40,234 nucleotides of DNA, from contig CAKRMH010000021.1 of the NCBI GenBank assembly GCA_934364805.1, positions 1 through 40,234 on the forward strand, given 5' to 3'. This document shows, piece after piece, positions 24,432 to 32,630 of this stretch (within the stretch, counting starts at the first letter, position 1; every line of letters begins with the position of its first letter). A program made the translations under genes and the position numbers. The DNA comes from an uncultured Lachnospiraceae bacterium (lineage in GTDB: Bacteria > Bacillota > Clostridia > Lachnospirales > Lachnospiraceae). The notes beneath the pieces were generated by a model. The model was not told the origin of the DNA and made no database searches. It saw nothing but the letters and a program-made list of their open reading frames with translations.

Positions 24432-25546
24432 TTTTATCCTGTAGCACCGGAGGCGGGCATAATGCGGCAGGAGCTGCTTTAAAAGGTGAACTGGAGAGAC
24501 GCGGACATCATGTTACGATGATGGATCCTTACGAACTTGTCAGTCACAGGTTGGCGGTTGAAATTGGCAGTCTTTATGTCAAAATGGTTCAGCATTCACC
24601 CCGGCTGTTTGGTGTTGTATATTCTCTTGGGAGTGTTGTACGCAAAGTCCCGGGGAAATCACCGGTTTATTATGCAAACATTGCTGTGGCGAAAAAGCTG
24701 AGGGAATATTTGAAGGAACATCCCGCAGATGTAATCTTGATGCCGCATTTATATCCGGCCGAGATTATTACATATCTGAAAAAGTGCCATGAGAAGCTTC
24801 CGATTTGTGTATTTATTGCAACGGATTATACCTGTATTCCTTTTACGGAAGAAACAGAATGCGATTATTATGTTGTTCCTGGACCGGCGCAGGTTCGGGA
24901 ATTTGTAAAAAGAGGAATTCCAAAGGAAAAGATCTTACCGTTTGGAATCCCGGTTTCAGGTGCGTTTGATGAGCAGATTGAGAAAGCAAAGGCAAAGGAG
25001 ATTCTTGGTCTGAGGGAGGATACTCATTATGTTCTTCTGACTGGAGGAAGCATTGGAGCGGGGAATATCGAAAAGACGATTCAGAGTCTGCTTGCCTCTT
25101 TCCGTAAAAAGAAACAAAATAGACATCTGATCGTGATCTGTGGCAACAATGAGAGGTTGTATCGTAGATTGGAAAGAAATTATTCCGGGCAGCTCACATT
25201 GCTTCGTAAAACAAAGCGCATGGCGCTTTATATGTGTGCATGTGATATTTTTATTTCGAAACCCGGAGGATTGTCGTCAACGGAGGCTGCTGTTGTACAG
25301 ATTCCGTATATTCATATCCGACCGATTCCGGGGTGTGAAACAAAGAATATGCGCTATTTTTCCGGAAATGGCATGAGTGTGGTGGTACGACATCCCAAAC
25401 TGTCACTTACGCATGCGGTGAACCGGCTTATGCAGCAGGATAATGCAGAACAGATGAAAGGAAAACAGAAATCAATTATTCCACAGGATGCGAGAAGCAG
25501 AATCTGTGACTGGATAGAAAACGCCATTATTGACATATGTCAATAA
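24419..25546 (+). CDS. GT28-family diacylglycerol glycosyltransferase (MGDG synthase/UgtP-like)
   Basis: 375 residues. The start MDALILSCSTGGGHNAAGAA is the signature of the MGDG-synthase/processive glucosyltransferase group: a glycine-rich loop with His and Asn, for binding the lipid acceptor. The C-terminal GT-B half has VLLTGGSIGAGNIEKTIQSL, ICGNNERLYRRLE and the sugar-nucleotide site ISKPGGLSSTEAA. These membrane-associated enzymes move glucose or galactose from UDP-sugar to diacylglycerol. Overlap with the PlsY gene makes a small glycolipid/phospholipid operon. Its stop codon lies inside a 34-bp palindrome. Confidence 0.85.
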   Translation: MDALILSCSTGGGHNAAGAALKGELERRGHHVTMMDPYELVSHRLAVEIGSLYVKMVQHSPRLFGVVYSLGSVVRKVPGKSPVYYANIAVAKKLREYLKEHPADVILMPHLYPAEIITYLKKCHEKLPICVFIATDYTCIPFTEETECDYYVVPGPAQVREFVKRGIPKEKILPFGIPVSGAFDEQIEKAKAKEILGLREDTHYVLLTGGSIGAGNIEKTIQSLLASFRKKKQNRHLIVICGNNERLYRRLERNYSGQLTLLRKTKRMALYMCACDIFISKPGGLSSTEAAVVQIPYIHIRPIPGCETKNMRYFSGNGMSVVVRHPKLSLTHAVNRLMQQDNAEQMKGKQKSIIPQDARSRICDWIENAIIDICQ

Positions 25547-25553
25547 TGGCGTT
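25520..25553. repeat. Perfect 34-bp palindrome over a gene end and a promoter
   Basis: The 17 bases 25520-25536 are the exact reverse complement of 25537-25553, with no loop. It covers the last codons and stop of the glycosyltransferase gene and the -35 element and spacer of the next promoter. There is no T-run after it, so a simple terminator is less likely than a DNA-binding site. Confidence 0.85.
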
Positions 25554-25558
25554 ATACT
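25530..25558 (+). promoter_or_regulatory. Strong promoter of the redox/metal gene pair
   Basis: TTGACA (25530-25535), 17-base spacer, TATACT (25553-25558). It is almost consensus and almost wholly inside the palindrome, so a protein bound there would block RNA polymerase. Confidence 0.75.
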
Positions 25559-25628
25559 GTTCCTGAAAATCATTGAGAAAAATCATCAGATGGTCATAGG
25601 ATCATATACAGAAGAAAGAAGGGGTGGA

Positions 25629-26015
25629 ATGATTAGAAGAGCAGAGGAAGCAGCACAGAAGAAACAGTCGGGCTGTTATAACTGCGCACAGGCGGTTGCA
25701 TGTACCTATTGTGATCTCATTGGTGTAGATGAGGAGACGATGCGCAATCTGACACAGGCTTTTGCAGTGGGCATGGGTACGATGGAAGGCAGTTGTGGAG
25801 CACTGACCGGGGCAGCAATGATCCTTGGAATGAAGAACAAGAACCCTGGTAAGACAATGCAGGATATCCGAGCTATGACGACAGAATTTAAGAATCAGAA
25901 CGGATCTGTGATCTGCAAGGAATTAAAAGGAATCGGAACCGGCAAAGTCCTGCGGGAATGCAATGACTGTGTCCGTGATGCAGCACTTTTGCTGGAAAAG
26001 GCGCTGGAACAGTAG
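25629..26015 (+). CDS. C_GCAxxG_C_C family redox protein
   Basis: 128 residues from the ATG at 25629, with GGGGTGG before it. Conserved cysteines appear in the family order: GCYNCAQAV (C16, C19), C25, C28, GSCGALTGA (C56), ICKELKG (C96) and CNDC (C111, C114). The family is thought to bind a metal or cofactor or to take part in redox reactions; no activity is proven. It is followed after 15 bases by the DUF134-NifX fusion, so both probably act on the same metal or cluster. The upstream palindromic promoter suggests controlled expression. Confidence 0.85.
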   Translation: MIRRAEEAAQKKQSGCYNCAQAVACTYCDLIGVDEETMRNLTQAFAVGMGTMEGSCGALTGAAMILGMKNKNPGKTMQDIRAMTTEFKNQNGSVICKELKGIGTGKVLRECNDCVRDAALLLEKALEQ

Positions 26016-26030
26016 AAGACAGGAGGAAAC

Positions 26031-26819
26031 ATGGCGAGACCGGCGAAGAAACGGCGTGTCTGCGAGGAACCTTTATGTCGCAGGTTTGTACCGCAGACTG
26101 CATGGAGCAATGAAGGCAGGGTAATCCTTACTGTGGACGAGTATGAGAGTATCCGTCTGATCGATTATGAAGGACTGACACAGGAAGAATGTGCAGAGCA
26201 GATGAATCTTGTCAGAACAAGCATTACTGCGATCTATGCAAGCGCCAGAAAGAAAGTGGCAGACAGCATTGTAAACGGCAGGGAACTTTGCATCCAGGGC
26301 GGTAATTATGAGCTGTGTAATGGCAATCTGAACTGTTGCAGACAACGATTAAAAAGCGGCAACAGATGCCTTGGAAAAATGAAAGATGAGTGGAGGAAAA
26401 GAAGAATGGTAATAGCAGTAACCTATGAGAATGGACAGGTGTTTCAGCATTTTGGACATAGTGAGTATTTTAAAATCTATCAGGTGGAGGATGGAAAAAT
26501 CCTAAAGTCAGAAGTGTATGATACGAATGGACAGGGACATGGAGCACTGGCTGGATTTCTGCATGAATATTCAGTTGATGTTCTGATCTGTGGTGGAATT
26601 GGCGGTGGCGCAAGAAATGCGCTGGCTCAGATGGGAATTGAACTATTCCCTGGAGTGACAGGAGCCGCAGATGATGCAGTAAAAGCATTGATCGAAGGCA
26701 ATTTATCTTATGATCCGGATACAATGTGCTCTCATCACAGTGGAGAACACAACTGCGGTGAGCATGATCATTCCTGCGGAGAACATGGGCACAACTGTGG
26801 CGGACATACCTGCGGTTAA
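26031..26819 (+). CDS. DUF134 / NifX-NifB-type fusion with His/Cys-rich tail
   Basis: 262 residues behind AGGAGG. Residues 1-105 are DUF134 (ARPAKKRRVC, then LTVDEYESIRLIDYEGLTQE and an HTH-like ECAEQMNLVRTSITAIYASA). Residues 126-225 form the dinitrogenase Fe-Mo cofactor domain (VIAVTYENGQVFQHFGHSEY, DVLICGGIGGGARNAL). Residues 233-262 are mainly His, Cys, Gly and Glu (CSHHSGEHNCGEHDHSCGEH). An internal GGAGG stands nine bases before the Met-126 codon (26406), so the second domain may also be made alone. Likely roles are sensing or carrying a metal or iron-sulfur cluster; not nitrogen fixation, as no nif genes are near. Confidence 0.85.
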   Translation: MARPAKKRRVCEEPLCRRFVPQTAWSNEGRVILTVDEYESIRLIDYEGLTQEECAEQMNLVRTSITAIYASARKKVADSIVNGRELCIQGGNYELCNGNLNCCRQRLKSGNRCLGKMKDEWRKRRMVIAVTYENGQVFQHFGHSEYFKIYQVEDGKILKSEVYDTNGQGHGALAGFLHEYSVDVLICGGIGGGARNALAQMGIELFPGVTGAADDAVKALIEGNLSYDPDTMCSHHSGEHNCGEHDHSCGEHGHNCGGHTCG

Positions 26820-26860
26820 TGGAATGATGCTGGCCTGGAAAGAAGAGTGGCCGGCTTATA

Positions 26861-26915
26861 AAAATGCATGGCAAACAGAACGGTGTATAAATATGTTCTG
26901 TGAGCCATGCATTTT
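26861..26915. terminator. Bidirectional terminator with stacked stems
   Basis: AAAATGCATGGC (26861-26872) pairs with GCCATGCATTTT (26904-26915); an inner stem ACAGAAC/GTTCTGT (26875-26881 / 26895-26901) lies within. It separates the DUF134-NifX gene from the convergent PAS gene. Confidence 0.8.
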
Positions 26916-26927
26916 ATTGTCTGCAGT

Positions 26928-27404
26928 TTAGTAAGGTGTGCGGCAATGTCTGTTCGAGCCATCGGAGCAGAAATCATTGAGAACCTTATTGATACAGATA
27001 TGGCAGACATCACCATCACGGTCTTTTACACGGATGACGTGTGTAGATACCCACTGATAATGGTCACCCTGTCCCTTCTGGTAAAGCTTGACATATACTT
27101 CTTTTCGCCCCTGGGCAAACTGGCGCATTAACCGTTCTCTTGAAAAGTTCTCCATAAATGCCTTCTGATAATTTGGGTGGATATTTTCCACACCAAGATC
27201 GATCAGATCATCGTATGTTCCAGTCATCGGAAGATTATTTGCAAGAAAGCCGTCCTGTTTGATCATGGTATATCTGTTTTTTGTCAGATTGACAGATACG
27301 ATCATTGGAAAAGCTTCGGATACGGCTTCAAAAACGGACAATACTTCGTCAATTGTAATGCCGTTCAGCGATTCAAATTCCTGAGCTGATGCTGTATTTT
27401 TCAT
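26928..27404 (-). CDS. PAS-like domain protein
   Basis: 158 residues from the ATG at 27404, with GGGAGG 8 bases before it. FPMIVSVNLTKNRYTMIKQD, DLGVENIHPNYQKAFMENFS and QGDHYQWVSTHVIRVKDRDG match the PAS fold used as N-terminal sensor in many Lachnospiraceae GGDEF, EAL and hybrid signalling proteins. No output domain follows; the end (CSDGSNRHCRTPY) lies close to a terminator. It is either a single-domain sensor that works with a partner or the front piece of a shortened signalling protein. An ATG at 27409 runs into a stop after one codon. Confidence 0.65.
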   Translation of the reverse strand: MKNTASAQEFESLNGITIDEVLSVFEAVSEAFPMIVSVNLTKNRYTMIKQDGFLANNLPMTGTYDDLIDLGVENIHPNYQKAFMENFSRERLMRQFAQGRKEVYVKLYQKGQGDHYQWVSTHVIRVKDRDGDVCHICINKVLNDFCSDGSNRHCRTPY

Positions 27405-27566
27405 CTCATGTACCTCCCATAGGTATACCTCTCCCCGTTCCCTTATACTACAATTATAGTTTTTTTGACAAAATATAACAATAGACAGAAGTAGAGTTTT
27501 GTTAATAAAATGCAGAATGGATTAATAAAAATGCAAAAACGATCAAATAGAATAAAAAAGATACAA

Positions 27567-27601
27567 AAAAGGACAACTCCGGTGTGAGGAGTTGTCCTTT
27601 T
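27567..27601. terminator. Terminator of pckA
   Basis: AAAAGGACAACTCC (27567-27580) pairs perfectly with GGAGTTGTCCTTTT (27588-27601), loop of 7. On the minus strand it is followed by a T-run, as expected after pckA. Confidence 0.9.
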
Positions 27602-27636
27602 GTACATGACTGGCAATCCAGCCAGAATCATTGGAA

Positions 27637-29241
27637 TTAAGCCTGTGGTCCAGCTGAAACTAAAGCTTTACCAGCAGCGTTTCCTTCGTATTTTGCGAAG
27701 TTCTTAACGAAACGATCAGCAAGGTCTTTTGCTTTTACTTCCCACTCAGAAGCATCTTTGTATGTATCGCGTGGGTCAAGGATTGCTGGATCAACTCCTG
27801 GAAGCTCTGTAGGAACTTCGAAGTTGAAGTATGGGATCTTCTTAGTAGGAGCATTCTTGATGTCTCCGTTTAAGATTGCATCGATGATTCCACGTGTATC
27901 TTTGATCGAGATACGTTTTCCGGTTCCGTTCCATCCTGTGTTAACCAGGTATGCTTTCGCACCGCTCTTCTGCATTTTCTTAACGAGCTCTTCTGCATAT
28001 TTTGTAGGATGAAGCTCTAAGAAAGCCTGTCCGAAACAAGCAGAGAATGTAGGTGTTGGCTCAGTGATTCCACGCTCAGTACCAGCAAGTTTTGCTGTGA
28101 ATCCTGACAGGAAATAGTACTGTGTCTGCTCTGGTGTCAGAATAGATACTGGAGGAAGTACTCCGAATGCATCTGCAGATAAGAAGATAACGTTCTTAGC
28201 AGCTGGTGCAGATGAGATTGGACGTACGATATTTTTGATGTGATCGATTGGGTAAGATACACGGGTATTCTCGGTTACACTCTTATCAGCAAAATCGATC
28301 TTGCCATCAGCATCAAGTGTTACGTTCTCAAGAAGAGCGTTACGTTTGATTGCATTGTAGATATCCGGCTCGGATTCTTTGTCAAGGTTGATAACCTTTG
28401 CGTAGCATCCACCTTCGAAGTTGAATACACCGTTGTCATCCCAGCCGTGCTCATCATCACCGATTAAGAGACGTTTTGGATCAGTAGAAAGTGTTGTCTT
28501 ACCTGTTCCAGAAAGACCGAAGAAGATAGCTGTATTCTCTCCGTTTAAATCTGTGTTGGCAGAGCAGTGCATAGAAGCCATTCCTTTTAATGGGAGGAAG
28601 TAGTTCATCATAGAGAACATACCTTTCTTCATCTCTCCGCCGTACCATGTATTGATGATAACCTGCTCTTTGCTTGTAATGTTGAACATTACAGCTGTCT
28701 CAGAGTTTAATCCTAATTCTTTGTAGTTTGTAACTTTTGCTTTGGATGCATTGTAAACAACGAAATCTGGTTCGAAGTTCTCTAATTCCTCAGCGGTTGG
28801 TTTGATGAACATGTTTGTTACAAAGTGAGCCTGCCAAGCAACCTCAACGATGAAACGGATTGCCATACGTGTGTCTTTATTGGCACCACAGAATGCATCT
28901 ACAACAAAAAGTCTTTTATTTGAAAGCTCCCTGATTGCAAGATCTTTTACAGCTGCCCATGCTTCCTGAGTTGCTGGATGGTTATCGTTTTTGTATTCAT
29001 CGGATGTCCACCATACAGTATCTTTGGAATTCTCATCTACAACAATGTATTTGTCTTTTGGAGAACGACCTGTGTAGATACCAGTCATAACGTTAACTGC
29101 GCCAAGCTCGCTGACCTGACCTTTTTCATAGCCTTCCAGTGCTGGATTTGTCTCTTCCTCGAATAACATTTCGTAAGAAGGATTGTGAATTACCTCAGTA
29201 GCTCCGGAAATGCCATACTTGCTTAAATTGATTTCTGCCAT
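27637..29241 (-). CDS. pckA: Phosphoenolpyruvate carboxykinase (ATP)
   Basis: 534 residues from the ATG at 29241 (MAEINLSKYGISGATEVIHN), with GAGG 8 bases before it; the longer frame lies in the leader. Key sites are TGIYTGRSPKDKYIV (substrate Arg), the kinase P-loop GLSGTGKTT (242-250) and the metal-binding LIGDDEHGWDDNG (259-271). The enzyme interconverts oxaloacetate plus ATP with PEP plus CO2. In gut anaerobes it usually works toward oxaloacetate for fermentation and balance. Codon choice looks like that of the well-expressed genes proS and hppA in the window (inference). It is a single-gene unit with its own promoter and terminator. Confidence 0.97.
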   Translation of the reverse strand: MAEINLSKYGISGATEVIHNPSYEMLFEEETNPALEGYEKGQVSELGAVNVMTGIYTGRSPKDKYIVVDENSKDTVWWTSDEYKNDNHPATQEAWAAVKDLAIRELSNKRLFVVDAFCGANKDTRMAIRFIVEVAWQAHFVTNMFIKPTAEELENFEPDFVVYNASKAKVTNYKELGLNSETAVMFNITSKEQVIINTWYGGEMKKGMFSMMNYFLPLKGMASMHCSANTDLNGENTAIFFGLSGTGKTTLSTDPKRLLIGDDEHGWDDNGVFNFEGGCYAKVINLDKESEPDIYNAIKRNALLENVTLDADGKIDFADKSVTENTRVSYPIDHIKNIVRPISSAPAAKNVIFLSADAFGVLPPVSILTPEQTQYYFLSGFTAKLAGTERGITEPTPTFSACFGQAFLELHPTKYAEELVKKMQKSGAKAYLVNTGWNGTGKRISIKDTRGIIDAILNGDIKNAPTKKIPYFNFEVPTELPGVDPAILDPRDTYKDASEWEVKAKDLADRFVKNFAKYEGNAAGKALVSAGPQA

Positions 29242-29344
29242 TTTAATTACCTCGTTCCTTTCGTTGTGTAATAGAGTAATCACTTGCGAATGCAGACGTG
29301 AGATCTCTTTATCAAGAAGTGGAAATTTTAACTTCCCTATCATG

Positions 29345-29372
29345 ATTATACATGTATTCCATTTAAAATCAA
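29345..29372 (-). promoter_or_regulatory. Promoter of pckA
   Basis: On the minus strand TTGATT (29367-29372), 16-base spacer, TATAAT (29345-29350). The leader to the start codon is about 95-100 bases. Confidence 0.65.
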
Positions 29373-29491
29373 TAAAAAATCAATAAAAATTTTAATGTAG
29401 TAATGCGGAAAAGTATCAAAAAGCATTGAGTTCATGCAATCTGTGCAATATAATGATAGAAAATATGGATTGGATACAGAGGAAAGATTTT

Positions 29492-30319
29492 ATGGAGAAC
29501 CACAACAGACAGAAAAAGATTGCTTTAATCAATGATTTTACCGGATTTGGACGATGCTCCATTGCAGTGCAGCTGCCGATTATTTCGGCAATGAAAGTAC
29601 AGTGTTGTGCTGTTCCGACCTCGATTTTTTCGAATCATTCCGGATATGATCATTATTTTTATACGGATTACACTACGGATATGCCGGCATATGCTGCGGA
29701 GTGGAAAAGACTTGGTCTTCAGTTTGAAGGTATCTGCAGCGGTTTTTTAGGTTCTGCGGAGCAGATTGAGATTGTCAGCCGGTTTATTCAGGAGTTTCGA
29801 ACGGAAAAGACGGTTGTGCTGATTGACCCGGTCATGGGAGACAACGGAAAAGCATACGCAACCTATACTGGGGAAATGTGCAGGAAAATGGCACATCTTG
29901 TAAGTCTTGCGGACATTGTTATGCCAAATGTGACAGAGGCCTGTATTCTGACTGGAACGGATTACCGGGAGAAGTGGAGCGAAAAAGAACTCCTTTTACT
30001 CGCAGAAAAAATCGCACAGATGGGACCGGAGCGTGTGGTGATCACAGGAATCCAGCAGAAGAGCTATGTAGCGAATTTCTGCTATGAACAGGGAAAGGAT
30101 TATGAATTGATCCGGACAAAAAAGATTGGCAGTGCAAGACCGGGAACCGGAGACATTTTCTCTGCGATTATTGCAGCAGATGCCGTCAATCAGGTGGAAT
30201 TTACACAGTCGGTGCGAAAAGCATCACGTTTTATCAGACGTTGCATTGAAAAGTCGATCGAGATGGGACTTCCAATTGAGGATGGGGTATGTTTTGAGGA
30301 ATTGCTGCATACCTTATAG
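29492..30319 (+). CDS. Pyridoxamine kinase (PfkB/ribokinase-like)
   Basis: 275 residues from the ATG at 29492, chosen for GAGGAAAG in front of it. The start KKIALINDFTGFGRCSIAVQ and SIFSNHSGYDHYFYTDYT match the Clostridia pyridoxal/pyridoxamine kinase group. DPVMGDNGKAYATYTGEM and the C-terminal anion hole GSARPGTGDIFSAIIAADAV, with the catalytic Asp in GTGD, complete the ribokinase fold. It phosphorylates vitamin B6 vitamers in salvage of pyridoxal phosphate. The gene stands alone and runs tail to tail with exonuclease III, with only 4 bases between the stops. Confidence 0.85.
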   Translation: MENHNRQKKIALINDFTGFGRCSIAVQLPIISAMKVQCCAVPTSIFSNHSGYDHYFYTDYTTDMPAYAAEWKRLGLQFEGICSGFLGSAEQIEIVSRFIQEFRTEKTVVLIDPVMGDNGKAYATYTGEMCRKMAHLVSLADIVMPNVTEACILTGTDYREKWSEKELLLLAEKIAQMGPERVVITGIQQKSYVANFCYEQGKDYELIRTKKIGSARPGTGDIFSAIIAADAVNQVEFTQSVRKASRFIRRCIEKSIEMGLPIEDGVCFEELLHTL

Positions 30320-30323
30320 AGTT

Positions 30324-31079
30324 TTACAGATCAATTGTAAGTTCAATCGGGCAGTGATCCGAACCGGGGATATCGGTGTGGATGGCTGCTCCTTTTAATT
30401 TGTCGTCCAGCCGTCTGGAAGTGATGAAATAGTCAATGCGCCATCCGGCGTTCTTTTCACGCGCTTTGAAGCGGTATGACCACCAGGAATAAATTCCTTC
30501 TTTATCCGGGTAAAAATAGCGGAATGTATCTGTGAAACCGGAATCCAGAAGTATTGTCATTTTTGCGCGTTCTTCATCGGAAAATCCGGCATTTTTACGA
30601 TTCGTTTTTGGATTTTTCAAGTCGATCTCCGTGTGCGCAACATTCAGATCACCGCATAGAATCACCGGTTTTTTGGAATCTAACTGCTTTAGATAGGTAA
30701 GAAAGTCATCCTCCCACTGCATACGATATGGAAGTCTTGCAAGTTCATTCTGTGAGTTTGGCGTATAGCAGGTGACGAGATAAAAATTCTCATATTCCAA
30801 TGTGATGATGCGTCCTTCTTTATCGTGTTCTTCGATTCCGAGTCCGTAGGAGACGTGAAGAGGTTCTCTTCTGGCAAAAACTGCAGTTCCAGAATATCCT
30901 TTTTTCTGGGCATAATTCCAGTACTGGTGGTAACCAGGAAGATCAAGGTCGATCTGCCCCTCCTGCAGCTTGGATTCCTGGATACAGAAAAAGTCAGCGT
31001 CCGTTTCTTTAAAATAATCAAGAAATCCTTTCTGGACACAGGCACGCAGTCCGTTTACATTCCATGAGATCAGTTTCAT
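30324..31079 (-). CDS. xth: Exodeoxyribonuclease III
   Basis: 251 residues from the ATG at 31079, preceded by GGGAGGG. The AP-endonuclease family signature is complete: MKLISWNVNGLRACVQKGF, CIQESKLQ with the metal-binding Glu, YTPNSQNELARLPYRMQWED, CGDLNVAHTEIDL, GFSDEERAKM and PGSDHCPIEL with the catalytic His. It cuts DNA at abasic sites and removes 3' blocking groups in base-excision repair. The SGNH hydrolase gene lies upstream on the same strand 57 bases away and may share its transcript. Confidence 0.95.
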   Translation of the reverse strand: MKLISWNVNGLRACVQKGFLDYFKETDADFFCIQESKLQEGQIDLDLPGYHQYWNYAQKKGYSGTAVFARREPLHVSYGLGIEEHDKEGRIITLEYENFYLVTCYTPNSQNELARLPYRMQWEDDFLTYLKQLDSKKPVILCGDLNVAHTEIDLKNPKTNRKNAGFSDEERAKMTILLDSGFTDTFRYFYPDKEGIYSWWSYRFKAREKNAGWRIDYFITSRRLDDKLKGAAIHTDIPGSDHCPIELTIDL

Positions 31080-31136
31080 ATTGGTCCCTCCCAAAAGTTG
31101 TTCATTTACGTGAAGTTTAGTAAAATTATATCCACT

Positions 31137-31757
31137 TTATGAGAGAAGTACAATCTTTTTATAAATTGCTTCGGCAAGTGCAGCGTGACCGGCTTCATCC
31201 AGATGTTCGCGGTCTGTGACGCTGGGTAGGGCGTATGCGGAAGCATCAAGAAATTCCGCCTGATGTTTTCTGGCGATTTTTTCATATTCTGCAGCAAGTT
31301 CTCTTGAAACGATCTCGGAGGAAGTATTGAATTCCGGGTCAAATCCGGACTCGCCTACGCCATGTCCCAGATGAATTGGTGAAATAAGAAGAAGACGAAA
31401 TGGCTGGGACGCATTCTTTTTGGCCTTCTCAATAACCTGATCCAGTCCTCTTGCAATCGTACCTGCGGATGCACCGTAACGGGATTTGCAGTCGTTGGTA
31501 CCAAGCATGATGACCAGAAGATCGACCGGATTATGCATCTCGACGGTAATTCCAATCGTATCGAGACCGCGGCGGCCTTCACGCAGCTCATCCTGAAATA
31601 CCGTTGTTCTGCCACACAGCCCTTCCGTAATGACCGGATGTTTGTGACCGAGTTTCTTTTGAAGAATGCCGGTCCAGCGGGTATCTGCATCAAATCTGCC
31701 GGAGCCGTCCGGCTTATATCCATATGTATTTGAATCCCCAAAGCATAAAATATTCAT
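31137..31757 (-). CDS. SGNH/GDSL-family hydrolase
   Basis: 206 residues with the four SGNH blocks: ILCFGDSNTYGY (block I, catalytic Ser in GDSN), GLCGRTTVF (block II Gly), IMLGTNDCKSRYG (block III Asn) and DREHLDEAGHAAL (block V Asp and His). The sequence resembles the arylesterase/acetyl-esterase group of the fold. No signal peptide is seen, so it acts in the cytoplasm, probably deacetylating or cleaving a small ester. The true substrate is unknown. It precedes exonuclease III in the same direction. Confidence 0.85.
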   Translation of the reverse strand: MNILCFGDSNTYGYKPDGSGRFDADTRWTGILQKKLGHKHPVITEGLCGRTTVFQDELREGRRGLDTIGITVEMHNPVDLLVIMLGTNDCKSRYGASAGTIARGLDQVIEKAKKNASQPFRLLLISPIHLGHGVGESGFDPEFNTSSEIVSRELAAEYEKIARKHQAEFLDASAYALPSVTDREHLDEAGHAALAEAIYKKIVLLS

Positions 31758-31874
31758 GTCCTGTCACCCTTCTTTCATTTAATTCCTATTAATCAGATAT
31801 GATATGTGTGATAATAACGGACAGGGGAACGATTGTCAATGTTTTTTTGCATCGGATAAAATACAGAAAAGCTG

Positions 31875-31902
31875 TTGTATTCAAAAATAGAAGCAGTATA
31901 AT
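31875..31902 (+). promoter_or_regulatory. Promoter of the flavodoxin gene
   Basis: TTGTAT (31875-31880), 16-base spacer, TATAAT (31897-31902), 39 bases before the ATG. Confidence 0.65.
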
Positions 31903-31941
31903 AGCCTTGAATTCAGAATAAAAGTCAGGGAGGAAACGAAT

Positions 31942-32448
31942 ATGAAGAACTTGATTGTATATTTTTCGAGAGCAGATGAGAATTATTTTGGGGGACAATT
32001 GAAATACATCCAGAAAGGAAATACACAGATTGCAGCTGAGAAGTTAAGGGACTTAACGGGTGCTGACCTTTTTGAAATAAAAATGAAGGAGCCGTATGCG
32101 GCTGGATATAAGGAATGTGTAGCACAGGCAAAAAGAGATAAAGAAGAGGATGCGCGTCCGCAGCTGGTAGATTTCCCGGAGTCGATGGAACCATACGATG
32201 TCATTTACCTGGGCTATCCAAATTATTGTGGAACGATTCCGATGCCGGTATTTACTTTTCTGGAACATTTTGATTTTACGGGAAAGAAGATCTGTCCATT
32301 TTGTACAAATGAAGGAAGTGGAATGGGAATGAGTGAAAAAGATATTCAGAAGCTTTGTCCGGGAGCAGTTCTTGAAAAGGGACTTTCCATCCGTGGAAGC
32401 CATGTAAATGAGTGTGAAAGCAGTCTGAGAGAATGGATACAGAAATAG
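31942..32448 (+). CDS. Flavodoxin-like protein
   Basis: 168 residues behind AGGGAGG. The N-terminal strand KNLIVYFSRADENYFGG fits the Flavodoxin_4-type proteins, which bind FMN. The Tyr-containing loop YLGYPNYCGTIPMPVFTFLE and PFCTNEGSGMGMSEKDIQKL complete the family features. It carries electrons in the cytoplasm or reduces small substrates. The gene has its own promoter and no obvious partner reductase beside it. Confidence 0.85.
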   Translation: MKNLIVYFSRADENYFGGQLKYIQKGNTQIAAEKLRDLTGADLFEIKMKEPYAAGYKECVAQAKRDKEEDARPQLVDFPESMEPYDVIYLGYPNYCGTIPMPVFTFLEHFDFTGKKICPFCTNEGSGMGMSEKDIQKLCPGAVLEKGLSIRGSHVNECESSLREWIQK

Positions 32449-32554
32449 GGCTTCTTTCGGTTGATTTGATAATCAAATTATGGCTTATGACGGACGAAAT
32501 AGAAACGTCAAATGAATGTATTGTAATAAATACACAAAAAAGTGATAAAAAATA

Positions 32555-32582
32555 TTGTTTTTTAGAACAAAAGCGCTATAAT
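32555..32582 (+). promoter_or_regulatory. Promoter of the cstA-type gene
   Basis: TTGTTT (32555-32560), 16-base spacer, TATAAT (32577-32582), 48 bases before the ATG. Upstream at 32464-32478 lies the short dyad ATTTGAT-a-ATCAAAT, which could be a regulator site or part of the flavodoxin terminator. Confidence 0.6.
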
Positions 32583-32630
32583 GAATTTATGAAATATAAA
32601 AACTAATGTTTATGCATTGGAGGTGTTGTT

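Noticed and set aside
26031..26819. Nitrogen-fixation gene
   Set aside because: The NifX/NifB-type domain alone, fused to DUF134 and without other nif genes nearby, is common in non-fixing Clostridia.
27600..29240. Internal low-complexity repeats of pckA and hppA codons as possible repeats
   Set aside because: These arise from biased codon use in highly expressed genes, not from repeat elements.
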